Positions 10,354 through 22,657 of a DNA stretch of 64,000 bases are shown piece after piece. Below the pieces are notes generated by a model. That model saw only the letters and a list, made by a program, of their open reading frames with translations, was not told the DNA's origin and made no database searches. A program made the position numbers and the translations under genes. The stretch comes from Sodiomyces alkalinus F11 (Eukaryota > Ascomycota > Sordariomycetes > Glomerellales > Plectosphaerellaceae): the NCBI RefSeq assembly GCF_003711515.1, contig NW_021167080.1:4977015-5041014 (forward strand), read 5' to 3'. Position 1 is the first letter of the stretch. Each line of letters opens with the position of its first letter.

Positions 10354-12190
10354 TGCACATGAGCATCTCCATGTCTCTCCGCGTCTTTGTCGAGGACTTG
10401 AGAGCGCAAAGGTGCCCGGTACCGTGCATGTACTTCGTACTCGGTCCAAAAAGGGAACATCCTCATCCCTCATCCCCTCATCACTCATCCCTCATATCTT
10501 ACCTGCCCCTGCCCGGTATTCCGTCCACGTGAAGAGTACCGAGTACGGTGGCAGATCTTTACTGAATCTGTCCAGTGTCTCTTGACGGGACCTGAGAAAC
10601 ACGCTGTCGATCCGGCAGTTACACGTACGTAACTGCAGTCCTGTAAGGGAGTGTGGAGTAAAGCTGGTCAAGTAGTTACTCATAAATCATAATACAGGGT
10701 CTGTATGTTGCCGTCAGCGAGTTCCCGATGGACGGGGTCGAATGCCTTTGAGAGCAGCATGGTGTAAGGTACCTTATGTAGGTTCAACTGTACGAGAGAG
10801 CGGCCGAGTTTGATGTACACGTACGGAGCACGGAGTACGGGACGGGGCATGGGTCATCAAAGGAGCGGTGACCTTGTTTGGAACGACGTATCTGTGACCT
10901 AGGCCGAGAATCAAGGACGAAACATACCGTGTGCTGCGGAATGATTACCTAAGTACCTTACCTTATACTCCGTACGCCGAGCCGTTGAAAAGAACTCTCC
11001 AAGAGGAACAAGAGGAACCGCTTCTATGTTATACAGGGAGACGAGGCAACCAAGCTGCGATGCATGCTGATCCGGGATCCTCAGATGCAAGGACGAGCTG
11101 AACTGAACTGCTGGGCCGAAATCCTAGGCACGCAGACAGGCAGACCGTTCCGAGATGGCATGTCAATACAACGTACGTCCATGAATATGCGATGCGGTCC
11201 CGGGACAAATATCGGGATGCGATGCGGGGGAGGGGCAATCGCCTACACCGACAAAGGCATGGACGTCGTACGACGTACCAGATCACACGCCTAACTCCTG
11301 CCCGCCAACTATTACATACATAGAACCGCCTCTGATGATCTTCTAACACACAGCAGATAACAGCTTCCTTCCGTCTGTCACACCGCTTCGGGTGAGTGCG
11401 GCCAGAGCCTAGCGCCCGTCCGCCCGTTTCTCGGAATATTGGTGGGTGGAAACACGACCTTTGTAAAATCGGTTGGGACTCTTTTTTCTTTTTTTTTCCT
11501 CTCGTTGACCGCACATCGGCCTCTTTCCCTTCGTGATACTCGCCTACCTAGCTCCTCACATTCGCCATTCACGAACAAGGCACCTACGTCGTACGGGTGG
11601 GCATCCAGGGACCTACTACTATGCTCCGTAATAACAGTTAATCAGGACCTATAGCTTCGGGTCTGCTTGCTTATTCAATACCGACTAGACCTTCAACATT
11701 GGTCAGCCATATGCAGTTCCGAGAAATTCGCAGAAGTGCCTGCAAATAAATCACTTGACCCCCACCACGCACGAGAGAGCTCCTCTGCCGGCACAACTGT
11801 CATTTCCACGCATCCACCTCAGTAAATTACCAAAACAGCGGAACCACATGGAATTACGAACTGCTTCGGTATCGCTCTTCCCTACTCCGTACAACGTAGT
11901 CCGTCCCTACCCAAAGTAGGAAGCAATAATACGTCGTAATTACAAGGTCGTCCTCCACGGGATCTACGGGCTTTGCGCACGAACCAGCTGAAGCTGAACA
12001 CGAGTCATGGGATGGATAAGGTGTACTTCGACAACGTACGAATGAGGAGACCGGTCAGGTAGTAGGTATTACCCAAGTATATAGCATGCTTCGTACTTCA
12101 TACATGCGATTCATGTCGACTGCCTCAGGAAGAAGCAGAAGGCATGAAAGATGATGCCAAGCCGGTGATCTCGTACCTACCCAGGTGGAC

Positions 12191-12235
12191 TGGGTGGACT
12201 GGGTGGACTGGGTGGACTGGGTGGACTGGGTGGAC
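12191..12235 (+). repeat. 9-bp minisatellite TGGGTGGAC, five copies
   Basis: Five exact head-to-tail copies of TGGGTGGAC with partial copies on both sides (12184-12238). Intergenic. In-frame translation gives only GWT or TQS repeats, so it is not taken as coding. Confidence 0.9.
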
Positions 12236-14010
12236 TGGAGACGCGATCGAGCAACCAGCAGCGTTACTGGGGCTCTTTGATGGTCACGGGCGAGGCTCGT
12301 GTCTCTCTCCCCCCACATATTCCCCATTTGAGCGCGACGGTCTGTCAGGGACCCTCGCTTGAGGTCCGTCCGAAAATGACGATCGAAATGAATAGATTAG
12401 GCGACCGACCAATACATGGCTGTCGACACGTTTGAGCCAAGGAAAATAGGACCCCTTTGGGTGTAAGAGGATCCTCTTGAATTGAAAATCCTGAAAACCA
12501 CGTCCGAGGCAGCGGGCCCGTGTGCGTGGAATATTGTGGAATACCTCTTGCCTCAAGAGACAGGTACAGTGTAGTGACAAAAACCCCTGGTCCCCAGGTG
12601 AAGATTGTCTCGGGATCTCTTGGACAGAACCGTCTCGTCTCCCCAACTTGATGAATTACGGGGTACATAATAGTACACACGGAGTACGAAAGCACGTTCT
12701 ACGTGTAATTACTTCTGACCTTGCGAAAGTAATAATTAATGTGCGCCCGCAGCCTCGCCATGCTCCCTACCTTATGTCTCTCTTCCCCCACCGTCATGAT
12801 CGCACTTGCCATGAGTTTTCGCTCCCGACAATGGTCATGATAGGCCAATCATTTTTTTCTTTTCTTTTTCTTTTTGATGTTGGCTCGCCTCATTTATGCA
12901 TCGACGACCACGCGCCGCCTCGCCTCGCCTCACCTCACCGCATATCTCTTCCTCTTTGCAAGGTCGGTCTGTCGTCTGACAGACAGGTCGTCGCAATCGA
13001 GATGATGCTTGCGTACGTTGTAAGGCATGTATGAAATACGTGTACACGTACAGGCACTCCAGTCCTTTCAACTCCATTTCAGTTCCATTTCTTATTATGG
13101 GCTTTATCTGCCGAACTTCTCATCCGCTCGCTACCCATTACATGAAGGCGATGATGTCCCAGACTCTGGGTGATTTCCAAGAAACCGGGAATCAGCCTCT
13201 CGCTCTACATGTGTACGAAGTACATCGTGGTACTCACTCAGGACCTCCGAGGCTCTCACCAAACCGTTGATATCCCGGTCCTTGCTAGCTATGGCACGTT
13301 GTTCAGAGACTACTGTTCGGATAATCATTAGTCTGTTGATGAGGTCCACAGACGTGCACAATCCAGTGAGGTACCGGGTAGGTATCCGTACTTACCATAC
13401 TTCGGCTTTCTCGGCTTTCTCAATCCGTACCTAAGGTACCTTACCGACCTTACTACCGTATTTATATAAGGTACAATGTATTTCGATTGTTTTAAGCTTA
13501 AACAGTCACTTAAGGTATGGTTTGCGACGACATGCGACGATTCCAGGTTGAAACGAAGTCACCCAGTCTACCCAGAGTCTGGGAAAAGATGATAAAACTC
13601 GCAACTCTCGCTATACCTACTCTCGTCGTACCTTACTCCGTAGATGTCCCTCTTGTAAAATGTACTTCGTACTCATTGATATCCACCTCACTCATGGGCG
13701 CGTCTAGTCCGGTACTTACAATGTATTGAGCTGACCTCGGAGCTACCCCTCTCCCCAGGTAGACCGCGTGCGGCAAGAGCCAGGGTCGTCCATGGCCCCC
13801 CACTCCTCTCGTCACGGAGATACCCACAGTACCTATGGTCCCGTGTGTCGCGGCCCAGTTAACCTCTTAGATTGGCTTCGTACCTACCTTCGTACTCCGG
13901 ACCTCTCCAGGTACCTACCTTACCAGTAGATATGTACCTTTTGGGACGGAATTTGCTACCGATCATTCCCTGGGGTTCCTCGTTTCTCACCTCTCACCAC
14001 TCAACACCAC

Positions 14011-14037
14011 CACAAGCACAAGCACAAGCACAAGCAC
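14011..14037 (+). repeat. CACAAG hexanucleotide repeat
   Basis: Four and a half exact copies of CACAAG, in the distal 5' region of the transcription factor gene. Confidence 0.85.
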
Positions 14038-14221
14038 CTCACCACTCCAACTCCTCTTACGTTGTACTCACTTCTCCTCACCGCGTTGGGCTCTCCTTTT
14101 GCCACGAATTCGAACCCCATCTTACCCATCTCGCACATCTATCCGTAGTCGAACCTCCCCTTGCAAGTACCCTACGGAGTACCTTTTCTCTTTCCTGCAT
14201 TCCCCGCTCTCTTGTCACGCT

Positions 14222-14612
14222 GTCGTTTCTTTTTCTTTTTTTTTTTTCTTTTTTTCCTTTTTCTTTTTTTTTAATCACCGTTGTCCCTCTTTGTACCTCC
14301 TACTCCTCCATCCCCGGCTGGTTCCTCTTCAGCCTCGTCTCCCCGCCAGACAACCAGATTACTTACCATACCTACAACCTACAACGGTACCCAGAAGGGA
14401 CCCTAGTCTCTGCACAACGCTGATCCACGTTTCGAAGCTGGGTCTTATTTACCGGGCACTGGCCATCTGGACGCACGGTACGGCCACGGCGCACGACACA
14501 TCTCCCTCCTCCTCCTCTCATCCCAGCTACCAGAACAATTCGCCCTGCTTCCCTCCCTCCCTCCCTCTCCATCTCCCTCTCCCTCTCTCTCTTTTCTCTT
14601 TCCCTCTGAGCG
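14222..14612 (+). promoter_or_regulatory. Pyrimidine-rich leader/promoter segment of the Zn2Cys6 gene
   Basis: A T/C-only stretch lies at 14222-14272, and CCCT and CTCTC repeats at 14550-14612. CT tracts of this kind are common next to transcription starts of filamentous fungal genes. Assigning this one to the gene at 15310 is inferred from position only. Confidence 0.35.
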
Positions 14613-15309
14613 TGCCCCCACTCACCTGGTCCACCCCCTGGTTACTCTTGACTCTTGCTTTGGTCACAACTGGGGTGTGACCTCGCTTGACTGGCCTCGT
14701 CCCTCTCTCGCCTCAACCTGCGCCATCCTTTTGTCGTTTGCTTAGGCCTACAACGTACCAGAAGAACCAGCGCCCCGGGTACAGACAGAACGCACCTACG
14801 CCACGCCACGTTCGCCGTCCATCCGTCATCCGCCATCCGCCCAAATACTTCCGCACACACCTCCCACCTGACAGGCAATAGCTTTCCGTACTTCGTACCT
14901 CTCTCGAGTACTCCTATCGAAACTGTCAGGCTTGAACCATTCCCATCCCATCCCTCACTCCCCCTATCCTTGACGCGTCGATTTGCCATCATAGAGGGGG
15001 ACCGACCACAGCCACCACCTATCACCCACCACCGATCAACGAAGAAGTTCCTTGCCCCCAGGCTTCAAGTCCCTGTCCTGGCCGTTAACGGGCTGAATTC
15101 ACTCTCCCCACGCCCGGCGTGCCTCTTTGCCTCCCTTGCCTCTTGGGCGTCGTCTCGTCTCCCCACGGCTTGTCCCGTTGCTCGAACGTCCCATGGCCTA
15201 ACGTCTCTTTCATCTTCTTCCTTTCCTCCTTTCATACATACTACCTTACCTACCTTACCATACATATACTACATAGGCCTTCTTGTATCTATGTACATAT
15301 ATACCCAAC

Positions 15310-18300
15310 ATGGACCCGGCGCAACCTGAACACAAGCGTCCCCGCCTAGAGACAAGCAACAACCCGTGGCCTCACCTCCCCCAGCCTACCCCGTCGCAGC
15401 AGCTGCAACAGCAGCAGCAGCAGCAACCTCCGCCGCCTGTATCCGCTCCTTATCAACAACATCCGCCGTACTCCTCTCGAAGCGCCGAAGCTCCTCTTGC
15501 TCACCCTCTACCCCCGCCGCAGCAGCATCATCAACCCGTGTCGCAACAACCTTACCCTCATGAACGTCGGCACCATGACCAGGGGCCCTTCACTCCTGTC
15601 CAACAAGATAACTATCGCCAACCCGCCTCGCCTGCCCGCCTGCCCAACTACGCTCTACCGCCACGAGACCCTGGCCTGAAGAGGGAGATGTACGAGGACT
15701 CAATCTCTCAACCTCGACGTCCACACTCCACTGGTGGTGGCCCGAACGATGGTCTCCCCCCTCCGCCGCCCCCTCCGCCTCCCCAGCAACAGCCTCCTCC
15801 TCCTCCTCCCTCGGTTGTCCCACCCGGCCCCCATCCATCACAACCCCCTCCTCATCCAGGGGCCCAGCAGCCGTATCCGGACGACCATCGCCGCCACATG
15901 AGCTTCGATGCCGGCCAACAGCTTCCTCCCACACCGGTATCCTACAGGCCCAGCTTCCCACCACCTCAGCCCATCTCGCAACCATCTCCCTACGAACAGA
16001 CGCCCTACCCTCATCATCCATCGCCTGCCGAGCCAATCTATAGCCATGTTTCGTACGCGGCGACGCAGAAACGGAAAGCAACACGAGCTTCCCAGGTTCG
16101 AACACCCCCTTCCCTCGTGTTGATTAGTGGGCCCAGCTTCTCCCCGAGTCACATTTTAACTAACGTTATCCCACCCCCCCCGGCAGGCCTGTGACAACTG
16201 CCGTCAGTTGAAAGCAAAGTGCGACGAAACGAAGCCATGCAAGACATGTCGAGAGAAGAACGTGGAGTGCAAATATCGTGATCCGATACCCAAAGCGTAC
16301 GTCACAAGAACCTAACCCCCCCTCCTTTTACCCTCCCCCAAAATATTACCGAATTATACGCTCTTCGAGTTGGTCAGCCGCTCAGGGAAGCTGACTTGCT
16401 ATGGCTTTCAGTGCGGATAAGGCCCAGACCGATATGCTCGAAGCGCTCGCCGAGGTGAAGAGTATCCTTTACAACGTCGACAAGAAGATAAGCGATGTCA
16501 AGAGGGAACTGCCGTTCCTGAGAGGTATCAAGCTCGAGGCCGATGCGGAAACTGTTTACCCAGCTCTTTCTGCTCCTGTCGAAACACATGTTGGCTTTGA
16601 ACGCACCCCACAGGTGGCGGCAACGCCTCAACATATCCCGCAGCCTGACCCGCCGCATGGAACGCCACAGCCGGCCTACACGCCTGTCAACGAGGTGGCC
16701 AATCCAATGAGTCTCAACGACGTGGAAGACGCCAACTTGGAACAAACTGTAATGGAAGATGAGAGGGATGATATCGAAGATAGAGAACCCCCTGGTCCGG
16801 CAGTGCGTCCAGGGAAATCGTCCATCCCCGAAGACCATACCACCTCGGCCGGTTTTCTCCTGACCTGGCCCCCGATCAGAGCCATGACCCAGCACCTGCT
16901 CCTAAGGGAAGGCATCCAGTACCCCGAAGACTTTCCCCAGTCCATCGAAGAGAGGAGAGGCGTCATCAAGTTGTTCGGAAAGGGCGAGGGCCATGGGCGC
17001 TGGACTCCTCAGCTCGACCAGCACGGCGTACTGGACGTCAGTACGGAGAACTACTCAGACCCTGGGTCTTCTCCTGCCGGGCAAGCCGATTGGGGCCAGA
17101 TCGGCAGCCTCAGCCCCGGTGCCCAGGTCGACTACAAGAGCTCGACACTGACACCACAGGGACAGCCCGATTTCAGCGAAGCGACGGTCCTCAAGTATAT
17201 CAAGAGCTTCGAGGACCACATTCTGAGCATGCACCCCATCCTCCTGCCGAAACATCTCAAGATTTGGGTGCGCTCGTTTCTGAACCAGACGGCACCCGGG
17301 GATCGGCGCACGTTGAAGGTGTCGGGCGCTGGGCCATCGGCAGCCGTCGCCAAGTTCGCCAACTCGGCGCAAATGCAGCCGGGCGACGCCATCGGCAAGC
17401 GGAAGCGGTCCCCGACCAGCGAGCCGGCCGACAAGCCGAGGTCCTCTCCGGGCCTTGTCCCAGGGAAACCCTACCGGACGGTCGACAACGCGCTCGTTCT
17501 CGCTGCCCTCGCTCTGGGCAAGCTCTCTCTTCACAAAGGCAAAGTCCCGGACGTGGCGCCGTCGGAATATCGCACACATAGCTCCCCGGCCGTCCGCAAC
17601 GGCTATCCCACCTCGCCCGCGCAGTCGTCACCGCCCTCGCACTCTCAGTCGTCCGGACTCCCGTCGCCGCGAGAAAACAGCGCAGGGATGCCTAGCCGAC
17701 GACCTTCGTGGCAGGGAACGGCGTCGAGGACGGCCGGCCAGTCCATGCGGCGGAACTACGATATCATACCGGGGTTGGAGTACCTCGCCAACGCCACGGA
17801 CATTATGGGCAACCAGAACGGAAGCCTCACTTTGCGCCATGTTCAGACCAACATCTTCATTGGCTTGTATTACGGTCAGCTCGGTTACCCCATCCAGAGC
17901 GAGAAGTACATCGTCGATGCCGGGTACGCCTTGCAAGTCGTCATGCGGAGGTAAGAACAAACAAGCCCAATTGGGGGCCCTAAGATCTGAATTTCTCCCC
18001 CAGGGCATGCTCTGCTTGGTTATTCGTGTTTGCTGACATGATGGTGTTGCTGCGCTAGGGACCTGCCTCGGTTCCAGAAGTATAAGAAGGAGATGAAGTC
18101 GCCACATCCATCGAAAATCCGCGAGAACCTGGTATTGCTCGCCTTTTGGACTTGTCTGCAGTTGGAAAGGTACGTTTGGTGTGGTCTCCGTTAATATCTT
18201 GGAACATGAACCGCGCCCCCCCCCTGCTCACCGTTATTCCACCCCGTTTTGTAGCGACATCGTCGTGGAGCTCTCTCTACCGCGGTCCGGGATCTTGTCG

Positions 18301-19345
18301 TATGAAGAATACATGCCCCATCCCAACCTGACGGATTTCAACTGGACCTTCCTCGCGCGCGAGAGCTACCTCGCCCTGCTGGTGCTTCGAAGCCACGGCA
18401 ACCTCATCACCAAGACGTTTTATTCGAATGAGCCCCCCGAAGGCTCTCGAAAACCAGGAGAGGCGGTATCCTTGGAGACGGCGCAGGCGTTCATGTGGTC
18501 CATGAAATGGGTGCCCGAGACGTTCAAGTTCTCGAACACGGATCCGCCGGCAACGGACATGCTGACGGCGCGCGTGCGAGCCAAGTACTGGGGCTTCCAA
18601 GTCATCACGCTACGGCCCTTCATCAAGATGATCCTCGACTTTACGGAGCGGCAGATGACCGAGGCGAGGACGGGCGCGGCAGGTTTCCCCGGCACGAGGC
18701 CCCACAACCCTCGTGAGCCGTACATCGATGCGAGGGTCAAGTTGTACGAAGACATCGACCCTGCGATCATCGAGTCGGCGAAGGAGGGTATCTTTGCTCT
18801 CGTACAAAGCACGGAGGCCTTTCACGGGTTGAAGAACGAGAGGCTCATCCTGACCAACTTTTTCGGAACAGCCATGGCGTAAGTTGACAGAATATTCATG
18901 TCTATGCATATAGCCACTTGGCGTTTCGCAAGTCTTTTTTTTTTTTGTTTTTTTTCTTTTGGCCCCCATAAACCCGTACTGACTCTGCTTTAGGCAATGG
19001 GGCAATCTTCTCGTCCTCGCAGCGTGTTTCCGCGATCCTTTCCTGGGCCAGTTCGTGAACGAGGGGAAATTGCGAACTTTGTTTGACCGGACCATGTACT
19101 GGATCAGCCTCGGTGCGCAACCGTCCAGTTCTCTGGCTATTGCCATCCGTATGCTGGAGGGGCTTCGGGATGAACTCTTCTGGAACGACCCCCGCGCCAG
19201 CATGAGTTTCTCGAGCTCGAAAAGCGGACATGGCGCAACGGTCCACCAGTCGCCTGGACAGCCGGCGTCTACGACGTTACCGCATCTGGCTCTGAACGAC
19301 TCGATTCCCAACCCGCTTGAGCAACCGGCGCCTATATCTATGTGA
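15310..19345 (+). CDS. Zn2Cys6 binuclear-cluster transcription factor with fungal_trans-type middle region
   Basis: Six exons are inferred: 15310-16095, 16187-16296, 16412-17950, 18059-18169, 18255-18878 and 18994-19345, giving 1173 residues with all junctions in frame. Residues 1-262 are Pro/Gln-rich. The zinc cluster spans two exons with cysteines at 264, 267, 274, 280, 283 and 290, in the spacing CX2CX6CX5CX2CX6C (ACDNCRQLKAKC, then DETKPCKTC). A heptad-like helix (DMLEALAEVKSILYNVDKKI) follows and may dimerise. The regulatory half contains FEDHILSMHPILL, GLYYGQLGYPIQSEKYIVDAGYA, ENLVLLAFWTCLQLESDIV and LPRSGILSYEEYMP, typical of fungal_trans domains. It is a nuclear DNA-binding regulator with unknown targets. 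The 6.9-kb upstream spacer suggests complex control. Intron 5 has a T-rich tract and the branch-like TACTGAC. Confidence 0.9.
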
Positions 19346-20633
19346 GGAGCACGAACGGAGACAATGGGCTGCTTTCTTGGGACGGGTTGAGACCGTGGGC
19401 ACGCCGACCGGATCAAACGACGATATGACATGAGGTACACCCAAGGTTGGGGTGTCGGGCTTTTTCTTTCTTTTCTTTTCTTGGCAGAAATGCCGATGAA
19501 ACTGCATAATGAAGGCCAGCCAGGGACGCCGTCGGACATCTCGGCCCCAAGGCGACAGCAAATATTCTCTTTTTTAATTCGACACGGAGCTCCCATATCC
19601 TTCGCATCTCATCGATCTCATCTATATTTTCTCCTCGCTGTTTCGGTTGGTGAAACATGGCAGCTGGTCGTCAGGCACATCGTTTACACGGGGTTATAGA
19701 GCAGCCCGGCCACTGGAAGGGTCGGATATAATTTTACGCCCATCTATTTCTTCCCGGTGTCCGGCCATCGACGGCTTGAATGCCGGGATCCACTAGAGTT
19801 GATTTGTATTATCAGTACTCCGTCGTACATACTGCATCTGCTGGCTCCGGCTCTTTTCGTCTCGTCCATTTATGAAGGTGGTGGACTTCTTTTCCCTTCC
19901 TTTTATTTTTTTAATAGAAACTGCTTTGTTTGGGAGGCAAAGGGGGCGGATGGGTTGGCATTTGTCTATCTCTCGTTTTTATTTTTATTTTTTTATTACT
20001 ATCGGGGAACATTGGAGGAGATACCACATATCAACATTGAGACTTGCTTTTTTGCCCTTTTATTTTGTCTCTTGTTGCATCCTTTTCTGCCTGTTTTTCT
20101 TTTATTCTTCTTTGTTCTTTCGTTAAATGTCGGGCACTTGGCCACTGAACGGCCCTGGGGTCGAAATGCAGCGCAGAAGGTCACACTGGACACGGGAGAG
20201 GCCTCGATAGAGAAGAACCGAGGGGCAGATCTTCGGGGAGGAAACAAAGCGCACAATTGTGAATTCTGCGTCGGGGCTTGTAAATAGACGTAGATGCAGA
20301 CGCAGACGCAGACCCAGCCTCGTATATGAAAAGAATCCTATTGCAATCGAGTCTTGAGACATAAACTTGTCTTTCGAAGGTGACTTCCTCGGTGTTGTTA
20401 CTCTATTCTATGATAGGCGCTGCAGTGCTTGTCCCTACATGTGTTGTTGAAGCATCATACCCACTCCTCCTAACACCACGAATACAGACTACCGATGAAT
20501 CAAATGTATGAAAACGCCCGCTCATGAACCCTGTTTTACGTCCTGCTGGAACTCGACTCCGAAAACCGACGCTTCAAACCAAGCCCCCCCCCCCCGGGAG
20601 AATCATGTGCTCCAACCCTACGCCGATTCTTTT
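19346..20633. other. Convergent spacer between the transcription factor and ATG5
   Basis: This 1.3-kb spacer holds both 3' flanks. It is T-rich with phenylalanine/leucine-coding frames that look like noise, a C12 run at 20584-20595 and GCAGAC repeats near 20295-20312. No gene is supported. Confidence 0.5.
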
Positions 20634-21662
20634 TCACAGAACTACCACCGTCAAACAGAGCCAACCGTCAGGATAGGCGGCCTCGCGCATCAAGTCCTCG
20701 ATGGGAGCCGAAAACGGCGCCGGGACGCCGTGCAACAGGACGTTGGCCAGGACGGGGTCGCGGCTGCTAGGGAAGAGGGCGGGGAGCAGGGAGCGCAAGA
20801 CGGAACCGAGACGGCGCTGCTGCTGCTGCTGCTGCTGCTGCTGCGATGGTTGGCGATGGCGAGAGGAGGCGACGACGGCCGAGGGGGAAAGCGAGGAAGA
20901 AGAAGGAAGAGGAGGAAGAGGAAGAGGAAGAGGAGACGACGAGGGAGACGAGGGCGCGGCGGCTTCGCGGGGTGGGATGAGCGCTTGCAGGACTTTGAAA
21001 GTGCCCGGTTCGGCGGACAGCGGCGGTGGGGACGAAGAAGGAGGGTTAGGGTGAGTCTCGGGGGCGGAGCGGTGAGGGCTGGAAGGACCGGGGGCGGAGG
21101 GGATGTAGAGACGCAGGGGCACGGCGCGGAGAGGGGTCGGGGCGTCGAGGAGGAGGGCGTTGACGCGGGCGAAGGCGCGGCGGTCGTTGTCGCGGACGGC
21201 GTGCCAGAGGGCGGCGGTGTCGGGTTGGGAGAGCGACATGATGCGGCGGGCGGAGCCGTAGCGGGCGAAATCGGCTTCCTTGGCCGCGTTGAGGAAGGTG
21301 TCGGCTACGTCCCAGCCCGGGCCGTCGCGGACGGTGAGCCGCCAGGGCAAGGAAGGGCGGTAGAGGTCGACGAGGAGGCCTAGGGGCAGGTTGCGGAGGA
21401 GGACGTCGTCGGAGCCTGCGGTCGAGGGGCCAGTGGAAGATTCGTCGTCCCGGTAGTGGAAGCTGGAGAGGTGGACGGCGGGAGAAGAAGAGTGTCGTCC
21501 TCTTCCGAAGAAGGCGTTGAGCCGTGGGAGGAGGAGGGGGAGGTAGCTGAAGCGCGGGAGGGAGGTTACGAAGGGCGTGTTGGGGTGGTCTGGGTGCGTT
21601 ATGTGGAGGGGCACTTGCTGGGCCCAGAGGGCTTCGGGGATGATGGATGTTGAGGTCGTCAT
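20634..21662 (-). CDS. ATG5: Autophagy protein Atg5
   Basis: Atg5 is conjugated to Atg12 and, with Atg16, promotes Atg8 lipidation on the phagophore. Single exon, 342 residues from the ATG at 21662 (context GCCATGA; protein MTTSTSIIPEALW). The frame extends 30 residues further upstream, but family proteins begin close to the IPEALW block. Hallmarks are LPRFSYLPLLLPRL, LPLGLLVDLYRPSLPWRLTV, and FLNAAKEADFARYGSARRIM, where Lys128 is the expected Atg12 acceptor. LWHAVRDNDRRAFARVN, VPLRLYIPS and the C-terminal AAYPDGWLCLTVV follow. The region after residue 200 has a long Ser/Pro-rich insert and a glutamine run of about ten residues, probably disordered loops. It is convergent with the Zn2Cys6 gene. 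Confidence 0.94.
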   Translation of the reverse strand: MTTSTSIIPEALWAQQVPLHITHPDHPNTPFVTSLPRFSYLPLLLPRLNAFFGRGRHSSSPAVHLSSFHYRDDESSTGPSTAGSDDVLLRNLPLGLLVDLYRPSLPWRLTVRDGPGWDVADTFLNAAKEADFARYGSARRIMSLSQPDTAALWHAVRDNDRRAFARVNALLLDAPTPLRAVPLRLYIPSAPGPSSPHRSAPETHPNPPSSSPPPLSAEPGTFKVLQALIPPREAAAPSSPSSSPLPLPLPPLPSSSSLSPSAVVASSRHRQPSQQQQQQQQQRRLGSVLRSLLPALFPSSRDPVLANVLLHGVPAPFSAPIEDLMREAAYPDGWLCLTVVVL

Positions 21663-22657
21663 GGCCGGTGTTTGACGATATGAGGTTCGTGGTAGAGGCT
21701 GGCGGCTAAGGGAAACTGTAACTGTTGGTGAACGCTGCTTCATGTGAGGCATTCTATTCTATTGGGATGCCTCGAAGACGACGATGCCATTGTGGTGGGT
21801 AGCCCGCCCCGTGGCCTGTGATGGTTGTGAAGCCACAAGGTCAAGGATACCAGCAGACGTCAATGTCCAGGTGCCTTGGAGAGGTACGACTCTTGCCCCG
21901 CAATAGGATGTCGAACGTATACGTCGAACAAGTACCTGCTTCGTAATCATATCAGCCTGCCATCCCACCCCTTTCACCCTTACTTCCGCCAGCCTCAAGG
22001 TAATTACGCGCCGTACGAGTACACACATTTCAACCGACATCGTAGGTACTCAAATTCATCACCTCTTCTCTCATACCATATACCTTATGTTACATATCCG
22101 TACACACTCCATTACTTGCACAAACACAGTTTTCTCCCTCCCGTATGATAGGTGATAGAAAATGTTCAACAAACAAATCCCAAAGTCCTGCAGGCACCTA
22201 TCCCCTCCCATATTACTTACCCCTGTCTTCTGCCCAGGATTCACACTGCATACTGCCTCCCATCCGATCGATACCTTGGTCCTCGGGAAATCGACTGGTC
22301 ACTTTGAGCATGTTTTCCATTTTAGCTGGTTGCCTTCCCAACGAGAAGAATACCCAAGGTACCTAGGTAGAAAGAGAAAAGGTACCATAAGGTACAGGTA
22401 TTGTCCTTGTACCTCACCAGGTATCTCGACTGCACTTCTGGAGTCGCCTGGAAAGCAACCTGCAGCAAAGGGCGGAAATGGAGCTGTGGTAAAAACATAA
22501 GACCCAACGGATACTTCGATATCTTGACATTTCAGCATCGTCATTATAATAAAAGAGAGAAATGCGCAATGCAGCCACAAGTGAAGAAGAGAAAAAAATG
22601 ATCATGAAGAAAGGAAACAAAAAAGGAAATATAGAATCATAAATCGTTAACCTTCCA
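21663..22657. other. Spacer between ATG5 and the DUF3824-type gene
   Basis: This holds the ATG5 promoter and the 3' flank of the downstream minus-strand gene. GGTACCTAGGTAG and AAGGTACCATAAGGTAC words lie at 22357-22400. No ORF is convincing. Confidence 0.45.

Larger units (their letters stand above)
8448..15309. other. 6.9-kb gene-free region upstream of the Zn2Cys6 gene
   Basis: I find no credible coding frame on either strand here. ORFs are short, mutually overlapping and low in complexity. Contents include a GAAA microsatellite after 8456, a G-rich 9-bp minisatellite at 10321, a second 9-bp minisatellite at 12191, a CACAAG repeat at 14011, pyrimidine tracts at 14222-14272 and 14550-14610, and numerous ACCTAAGGTA and GTACTTCGTAC-type words. 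The last 1.5 kb is CT-rich with several upstream ATGs, as expected for a long 5' leader of the transcription factor gene. Confidence 0.6.

Noticed and set aside
14099..14680. 193-codon plus-strand frame in the CT-rich region
   Set aside because: Made of Ser/Pro/Phe strings translated from pyrimidine tracts; overlapped by an equally long frame in another phase.
19757..20287. 176-codon frame after the transcription factor
   Set aside because: T-rich 3' flank translated as Phe/Leu-rich sequence, with no start context or homology cue.
20700..21054. Plus-strand Glu/Arg/Gly-rich frames over ATG5
   Set aside because: Antisense shadow of the Ser/Pro-rich insert and polyQ of Atg5.
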